Source of the DNA: Nocardioidaceae bacterium
GTDB lineage: Bacteria; Actinomycetota; Actinomycetes; Propionibacteriales; Nocardioidaceae
Assembly: GCA_020438665.1 (NCBI GenBank)
Contig: JAGQUE010000348.1
Coordinates: 1-9,047, forward strand
DNA length: 9,047 nt
Reading direction: 5' to 3'
Position 1 is the stretch's first letter. The number at the start of each line of letters is the position of its first letter. Of the stretch, positions 6,318 to 9,047 are shown piece after piece. Under the pieces are notes generated by a model, which saw only the letters and a program-made list of their open reading frames with translations, was not told where the DNA came from and searched no databases. Position numbers and translations under genes: made by a program.

Positions 6318-6345
6318 TGAACCGAACGCCTCCCACGTTCGTGTG
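6318..6345 (+). promoter_or_regulatory. SigL-type autoregulatory promoter of sigL-rslA
   Basis: TGAACC (6318-6323), 16 bases, CGTGTG (6340-6345). The predicted start near 6352 gives a leader of about 36 bases before the ATG at 6388. ECF sigma factors commonly read their own promoter, and the presence of the motif directly upstream supports the assignment of the same motif before the other two transcripts. There is no obvious terminator between the fusion gene stop (6301-6303) and this site, only CCCCGGGG at 6308-6315, so read-through from the fusion gene is also possible. Confidence 0.68.
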
Positions 6346-6362
6346 TTAGGGCGTTCGTGTGT
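6336..6362 (+). repeat. 11-base direct repeat across the sigL -10 region and leader
   Basis: cgttcgtgtgt occurs at 6336-6346 and again at 6352-6362. The first copy contains the -10 element, and the second starts at the predicted transcript start. It may be a small duplication or a regulator-binding site. Confidence 0.6.
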
Positions 6363-6387
6363 GAGGCGGACCGGAGGGAGGGAGGCG

Positions 6388-6903
6388 ATGGTGGTCGACG
6401 ACCAGGAGCAGCTGATGCGTGCGCTGCACGACGAGCACGCCGCCGCCCTGTGGACCTATTGCCTCCACCTGACCCAACGCGACACCGGCCGGGCCCAGGA
6501 CGTGTGCCAGGAGACGCTGCTGCGCGCCTGGCAACACCCCGAGGTGTTCGAGCGTCCTGCGGCCGCCGCACGGGCGTGGCTGTTCACCGTCGCCCGCAAC
6601 ATCCTCATCGACGACTGGCGGTCCCGGAAGGTGCGACCCGAGACCCTGCTCGCGGAGCCGCCCGACAGCCGGCAGCAGCAGGACCACGTCGACCAGCTGC
6701 TCCAGAGCTGGGTGGTGGCCGAGGCGATGAGCCGGCTGTCGGAGGACCATCGACGAGTCCTGTACGAGTGCTATTTCCTCGGTCGGTCCGTCGCGGACGC
6801 CGCGCGCCGGCTCGGAGTGCCGGAGGGCACCGTGAAGTCCCGGGCCCACTATGCGCTGCGGTCGCTGCGGCTGGCCCTGGAGGAGCTGGGGGTGACCGGG
6901 TGA
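6388..6903 (+). CDS. sigL: ECF RNA polymerase sigma factor, SigL-like
   Basis: A 171-residue group 4 (ECF) sigma factor containing only regions 2 and 4. Region 2 (about 9-78) includes LMRALHDEHAAALW, DVCQETLLRAWQHPEVF (38-54) and ARAWLFTVARNILIDDWR (61-78). Region 4 (about 117-167) has the helix-turn-helix VADAARRLGVPEGTVKSR followed by LRSLRLALEELGV. The wording closely follows M. tuberculosis SigL as I remember it, including the LQELGV-like end. ATG 6388 is chosen for the GGAGGGAG about nine bases upstream. The GTG at 6391 is an alternative, and the GTG at 6343 would sit inside the promoter. Its stop overlaps the start of the anti-sigma gene as GTGA. In mycobacteria SigL controls envelope-related and thiol-redox genes. 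Here matching promoters lie before the two neighbouring envelope-pathway transcripts. Confidence 0.9.
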   Translation: MVVDDQEQLMRALHDEHAAALWTYCLHLTQRDTGRAQDVCQETLLRAWQHPEVFERPAAAARAWLFTVARNILIDDWRSRKVRPETLLAEPPDSRQQQDHVDQLLQSWVVAEAMSRLSEDHRRVLYECYFLGRSVADAARRLGVPEGTVKSRAHYALRSLRLALEELGVTG

Positions 6904-7583
6904 GCCGGACCGACCCCTTCGGTCACGACGACGCGGCCTATGTCATCGGTGCTCTCGGGCCCGACGAGCGGCGCGCGTTCGAGGGGCACCTCGAGCACTG
7001 CGAGGACTGCGCCCGCGCGGTGCGCGACCTCGCCGGTGTGCCCGGCCTGCTCACCCGGCTCGACGAGTCGGCCTATCTCGACCTGGGCGATGTGCCCGCC
7101 ATCCCCGACACCATGCTGCCCGCCTTGCTCGCCCGGGTCCGCCGCGAGCGATGGCGCTCTCGGTGGGCCGCCATCGGCGGCCTCGCCGCCGCCGTCGCGC
7201 TGGCCGTGGCGCTCGGCGTCACCGCCCTGGCGGGAGGCGACGAACCCAAGGCCCCGGTCACTGCCCCGGCCCAGGCGATGACCCCCGTCCACCAGGACGA
7301 GCTGACCGCCACGGTGGCTCTCGAGCAGGTCGCCTGGGGGACCAAGATGCACCTCGCCTGCACCGAGATTCCCGAGAGCGTCGCCGACGACGACCACGGC
7401 AGCTATGCGCTGGTCGTGCGCACGACCGACGGGGTCAGCGAGCAGGTCGCCCTGTGGCGTGGTCTGCCGGGGCGCACCGCCCAGCTCGACGCGGCCACCG
7501 ACGCCGACCGCGACCAGATCGCCGAGCTCCAGGTGGTCGTCGCCGACACCGGCACGCCGGTGCTCACGTTGCGCCCTTCCTGA
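6900..7583 (+). CDS. rslA: Zinc-binding membrane anti-sigma factor, RslA-like
   Basis: A 227-residue single-pass protein starting with GTG that overlaps the sigL stop by four bases. The cytoplasmic part has DAAYVIGALGPDERRAFEGH and the zinc motif H30-x3-C34-x2-C37, the ZAS signature of anti-sigma factors. VPGLLTRLDE follows, then one membrane helix at about 89-111 and an extracytoplasmic domain ending in LQVVVADTGTPVLTL. The last segment resembles the end of mycobacterial RslA, as does the DAAYVLGALS-like N-terminus. It would hold the sigma factor inactive at the membrane until zinc release (redox signal) or another envelope signal frees it. The outer domain has one cysteine (HLACTEIP), so I do not infer a disulphide switch there. 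Confidence 0.9.
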   Translation: MSRTDPFGHDDAAYVIGALGPDERRAFEGHLEHCEDCARAVRDLAGVPGLLTRLDESAYLDLGDVPAIPDTMLPALLARVRRERWRSRWAAIGGLAAAVALAVALGVTALAGGDEPKAPVTAPAQAMTPVHQDELTATVALEQVAWGTKMHLACTEIPESVADDDHGSYALVVRTTDGVSEQVALWRGLPGRTAQLDAATDADRDQIAELQVVVADTGTPVLTLRPS

Positions 7584-7612
7584 CCCGGCTTCGCGGCTAC
7601 CCGCCCGCCGGG
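7584..7612. terminator. GC-rich hairpin between convergent genes, probable terminator
   Basis: Directly after the rslA stop, CCCGGC (7584-7589) pairs with GCCGGG (7607-7612), and inside it GCGG (7593-7596) pairs with CCGC (7601-7604) around a four-base loop. No T-run follows, which is common for actinobacterial terminators. It could end both rslA and, from the opposite side, the membrane-protein transcript. Confidence 0.45.
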
Positions 7613-7650
7613 AGGCTTCAGGACAGTCCGCCGGGAGGCTTCAGGACAGG
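7605..7650. repeat. 23-base tandem duplication at the 3' end of the membrane-protein gene
   Basis: The units at 7605-7627 and 7628-7650 are identical over their first 22 bases (beginning ccgccgggaggcttc and ending aggacag) and differ only at the last. The right copy contains the stop codon (7643-7641) of the minus-strand gene. The left copy overlaps the 3' arm of the hairpin after rslA. It looks like a slippage duplication in the convergent intergenic region. Confidence 0.85.
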
Positions 7651-8036
7651 GGAACGGCGATGAGCATGCAGGTCAGCGCGAGCAGGGCCAGCACCATGGC
7701 GGCGTTGACGCGGCCACCGCGCTCGCCGCGGAAGAGGTCGTGGTCGAACAGGTAGGCGATGTCGATGATCGCCAGAAGCCCCATCATCCCGGCCGCGATG
7801 AGACCCACGTCATTGGCGTTGGGGCGCTCGAAGACGGTCATCACCGCGGTCGTGAGGAGCAACAGCGCCATGATGGCGTTGGGATAGACCAGCGCCTTCT
7901 CGTGGCCGACATAGCCGGCCGGCAGCCACTCCTGGTCGTGGGGGGCACGGAACCAGCGGACCCAATAGACAAGGCTGCCGACGGCGGTGGCGATCATCCA
8001 CAGTGACAGCGCCCACAGCAGCAGCGACGATGTCAT
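7641..8036 (-). CDS. Small four-helix membrane protein of unknown function
   Basis: A 131-residue protein with four predicted membrane helices (about 4-24, 52-70, 78-97 and 109-128) and a longer polar loop after the first, containing YWVRWFRAPHDQEWLPAGYV and HEKALVYPNA. I do not recognise the family. ATG at 8036 is chosen because GAGGAG lies six bases upstream. The open frame extends to 8114, but that part is Pro/Arg-rich and overlaps the rbsD-like gene. The gene begins 22 bases after the stop of that gene, so they are probably co-transcribed. A role linked to sugar uptake or metabolism is only guilt by association. Confidence 0.75.
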   Translation of the reverse strand: MTSSLLLWALSLWMIATAVGSLVYWVRWFRAPHDQEWLPAGYVGHEKALVYPNAIMALLLLTTAVMTVFERPNANDVGLIAAGMMGLLAIIDIAYLFDHDLFRGERGGRVNAAMVLALLALTCMLIAVPLS

Positions 8037-8058
8037 GAGCACTCCTCGTGCCGGTGGT

Positions 8059-8511
8059 TCACAGGGCGGGCGGCCGCCCGTGCACCTCGGTGTAGTGGGC
8101 GATCGCGGACTCAAGGTAACTCACCCCGCAGGTCAGCACGACCGAGGAGTAGGCCGCGCAGTCGCCGGTCTTGACATAGGCGTAGGCCGACTGGGCCATG
8201 TCCGCCATCAGCTCGACGTGGGAGCGGGTGCCGGTGGGAGTGACGTCAAGGACGCCGGTGACCTCGGCATAGGCCTCGGGCGCCCAGGTGGCGAACTCGG
8301 CGGCGACCTCGGCGGCCTCGATGACCAGGTCGCTCTTGATCACGGCGAGGACCTGCGCCACGGTAGGCACACCGCAGGTGAGTCCGAGGTCGATCCGGCG
8401 GGCCTGCGCGGGGATCCGGAGACCGGCGTCGGTGAGGACGATCCGGTCGCCGTGGCCGGCGCTGGCCAGGAGCGAGACGAGCTCGGGGTGGATGACGCCT
8501 GTCGGTCGCAC
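8059..8511 (-). CDS. RbsD/FucU-type sugar mutarotase (D-ribose pyranase-like)
   Basis: A 150-residue protein of the RbsD family, whose members interconvert pyranose and furanose forms of sugars such as ribose or fucose. The N-terminal part matches best: GHGDRIVLTDAGLRIP with His20 and Asp28 at the family's catalytic positions, RIDLGLTCGVPTVAQVL (39-55) and IEAAEVAAEF. His98 (TRSHVE) and Tyr121 (DCAAYSS) keep two further conserved positions, but the usual Y-x-N is Y-S-S (Ser123). The C-terminus runs about 15-20 residues longer than typical RbsD. GTG at 8511 is chosen because AGGAGG stands five bases upstream and the family begins there. The longer frame to 8643 runs through the divergent promoter and regulator start. 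Sugar not determinable, so no symbol is assigned. Confidence 0.85.
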   Translation of the reverse strand: MRPTGVIHPELVSLLASAGHGDRIVLTDAGLRIPAQARRIDLGLTCGVPTVAQVLAVIKSDLVIEAAEVAAEFATWAPEAYAEVTGVLDVTPTGTRSHVELMADMAQSAYAYVKTGDCAAYSSVVLTCGVSYLESAIAHYTEVHGRPPAL

Positions 8512-8540
8512 GACGGCCTCCTGGGGGGTCAGTGAGAATC

Positions 8541-8557
8541 TGTTCTCGCATTGAACA
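8541..8557. promoter_or_regulatory. Candidate operator in the rbsD-like/SorC divergent region
   Basis: TGTTC-TCGCATT-GAACA is an inverted repeat overlapping the -35 element of the regulator promoter. A second small inverted repeat, GTCC-ACAAC-GGAC (8561-8573), fills the spacer between -35 and -10. ATCTGTTC (8538-8545) and ATCTGTCC (8557-8564) also form a direct repeat 19 bases apart. Such sites suit autoregulation by the adjacent SorC protein, but the assignment is positional. Confidence 0.45.
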
Positions 8558-8579
8558 TCTGTCCACAACGGACGATACT
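8551..8579 (+). promoter_or_regulatory. Housekeeping-type promoter of the SorC-family regulator
   Basis: TTGAAC (8551-8556), 17 bases, GATACT (8574-8579), close to the sigma-70 consensus. The expected transcription start at 8586-8587 coincides with the GTG start codon, so the message is predicted to be leaderless. That agrees with the lack of a clear Shine-Dalgarno sequence. Confidence 0.6.
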
Positions 8580-8586
8580 GGCCGCG

Positions 8587-9047
8587 GTGGCTGACAACAA
8601 CGAACGTCGCGAACAGGTGCTCCGCGCCGCGTGGCTCTATCACGAGCGCGGGCTCAACCAGCAGTCCGTGGCCGAGCGCATGGGGGTCTCACGGTCGACC
8701 GTGAGCCGCCTGCTGTCGGATGCCGAGAAGTCCGGCATCGTCCGGGTGATCGTCACCGAACCCCTGCCCGAGACATCGCGGTTGTCGGAGCGGCTGATCG
8801 AGCGGTTCGGCCTGGTCGGCGCGCAGGTCGAGATCACCCTCGACGGGGAGTCACCCCGGATCGCGGCCGCCGCGGCCATGGCCCGCCGCCTCGAGCGGAT
8901 GGTGTCCGCGGGCTCGTGCACGATCGCCACCGGCTGGGGCCGGACCCTCGGCGCGGCCGCCCAGGCGACCCGCACGATGCGCACGTCGGGTGTCACCATC
9001 GTGGACGCGTTCGGCCATACGACGACCTATGCGATCGCCGACTCGGT
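8587..9047 (+). CDS. SorC-family sugar-binding transcriptional regulator, N-terminal fragment
   Basis: An open frame of 153 complete codons from GTG, cut by the right window edge with no stop. It starts VADNNERREQVLRAAWLYHE, followed by a helix-turn-helix (about residues 23-46: LNQQSVAERMGVSRSTVSRL), then SDAEKSGIVRVIV. The start of the sugar-binding domain includes RLSERLIERFGLVGAQV and TGWGRTLGAAAQA. This order is typical of SorC/DeoR-like regulators, which bind sugar phosphates and control nearby carbohydrate genes. The full protein should be about 310-320 residues. It is divergent from the rbsD-like gene, whose expression it probably controls together with its own. The effector is likely a sugar or sugar phosphate handled by genes beyond the window. 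Confidence 0.88.
   Translation, partial: MADNNERREQVLRAAWLYHERGLNQQSVAERMGVSRSTVSRLLSDAEKSGIVRVIVTEPLPETSRLSERLIERFGLVGAQVEITLDGESPRIAAAAAMARRLERMVSAGSCTIATGWGRTLGAAAQATRTMRTSGVTIVDAFGHTTTYAIADS

Noticed and set aside
8034..8061. Fourth SigL-like promoter on the minus strand (TGAACC at 8061-8056)
   Set aside because: No CGT-type -10 element lies 15-18 bases downstream, and the box overlaps the rbsD-like stop.
8059..8643. Longer rbsD-like reading frame starting at 8643
   Set aside because: The extra 44 codons run through the divergent promoter and the regulator's coding start, and the RbsD family begins at the GTG at 8511 with a good ribosome binding site.

Overview
The window is very GC-rich, with codons mostly ending in G or C, GTG/TTG starts and tightly overlapping genes. 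It is a high-GC actinobacterium. Several proteins resemble families I know from Nocardioidaceae, Intrasporangiaceae, streptomycetes and mycobacteria, but I cannot fix a genus. Ten protein genes fill it. No tRNA, rRNA, CRISPR array, insertion sequence or phage gene is visible, and no gene-free stretch exceeds 300 bases.

Left half (1-3784, minus strand) is one translationally coupled operon. In transcription order it encodes a zinc-less medium-chain dehydrogenase, a 6-pyruvoyl-tetrahydropterin-synthase (PTPS/QueD) paralogue without the usual catalytic residues, a GT4 glycosyltransferase, a UPF0104/LPG-synthase-TM integral membrane protein, and a RibD-type pyrimidine reductase that runs off the left edge. 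Every junction overlaps by 1 or 4 bases. Diverging from it (3898-6303, plus strand) is an 801-residue fusion of a CDP-alcohol phosphatidyltransferase with a membrane-anchored, LtaS-like alkaline-phosphatase-superfamily domain. Together these read as an uncharacterised envelope pathway: a soluble pterin- or pyrimidine-like (or other reduced, glycosylated) building block, a lipid carrier step, and an extracellular head-group transfer. The product is unknown.

Centre-right (6388-7583, plus strand) is an ECF sigma factor and its zinc-binding membrane anti-sigma factor, closely resembling the mycobacterial SigL/RslA pair. The regulatory link is the most interesting part. The pattern TGAACC-N16-CGTGKN, matching the SigL promoter consensus as I remember it, occurs three times: before sigL itself, before the fusion gene, and on the minus strand before the dehydrogenase operon (where it reads TGAACC-N16-CGTGTC). 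This suggests that SigL controls its own gene and both arms of the neighbouring cluster.

Right end (7641-9047) is a separate sugar-related locus. A RbsD-like sugar mutarotase gene and a small four-helix membrane protein gene lie on the minus strand. A divergent SorC-family sugar-responsive regulator follows on the plus strand, cut by the window edge, with a good housekeeping promoter that predicts a leaderless transcript. A GC-rich hairpin and a 23-base tandem duplication separate this locus from the sigL/rslA pair.
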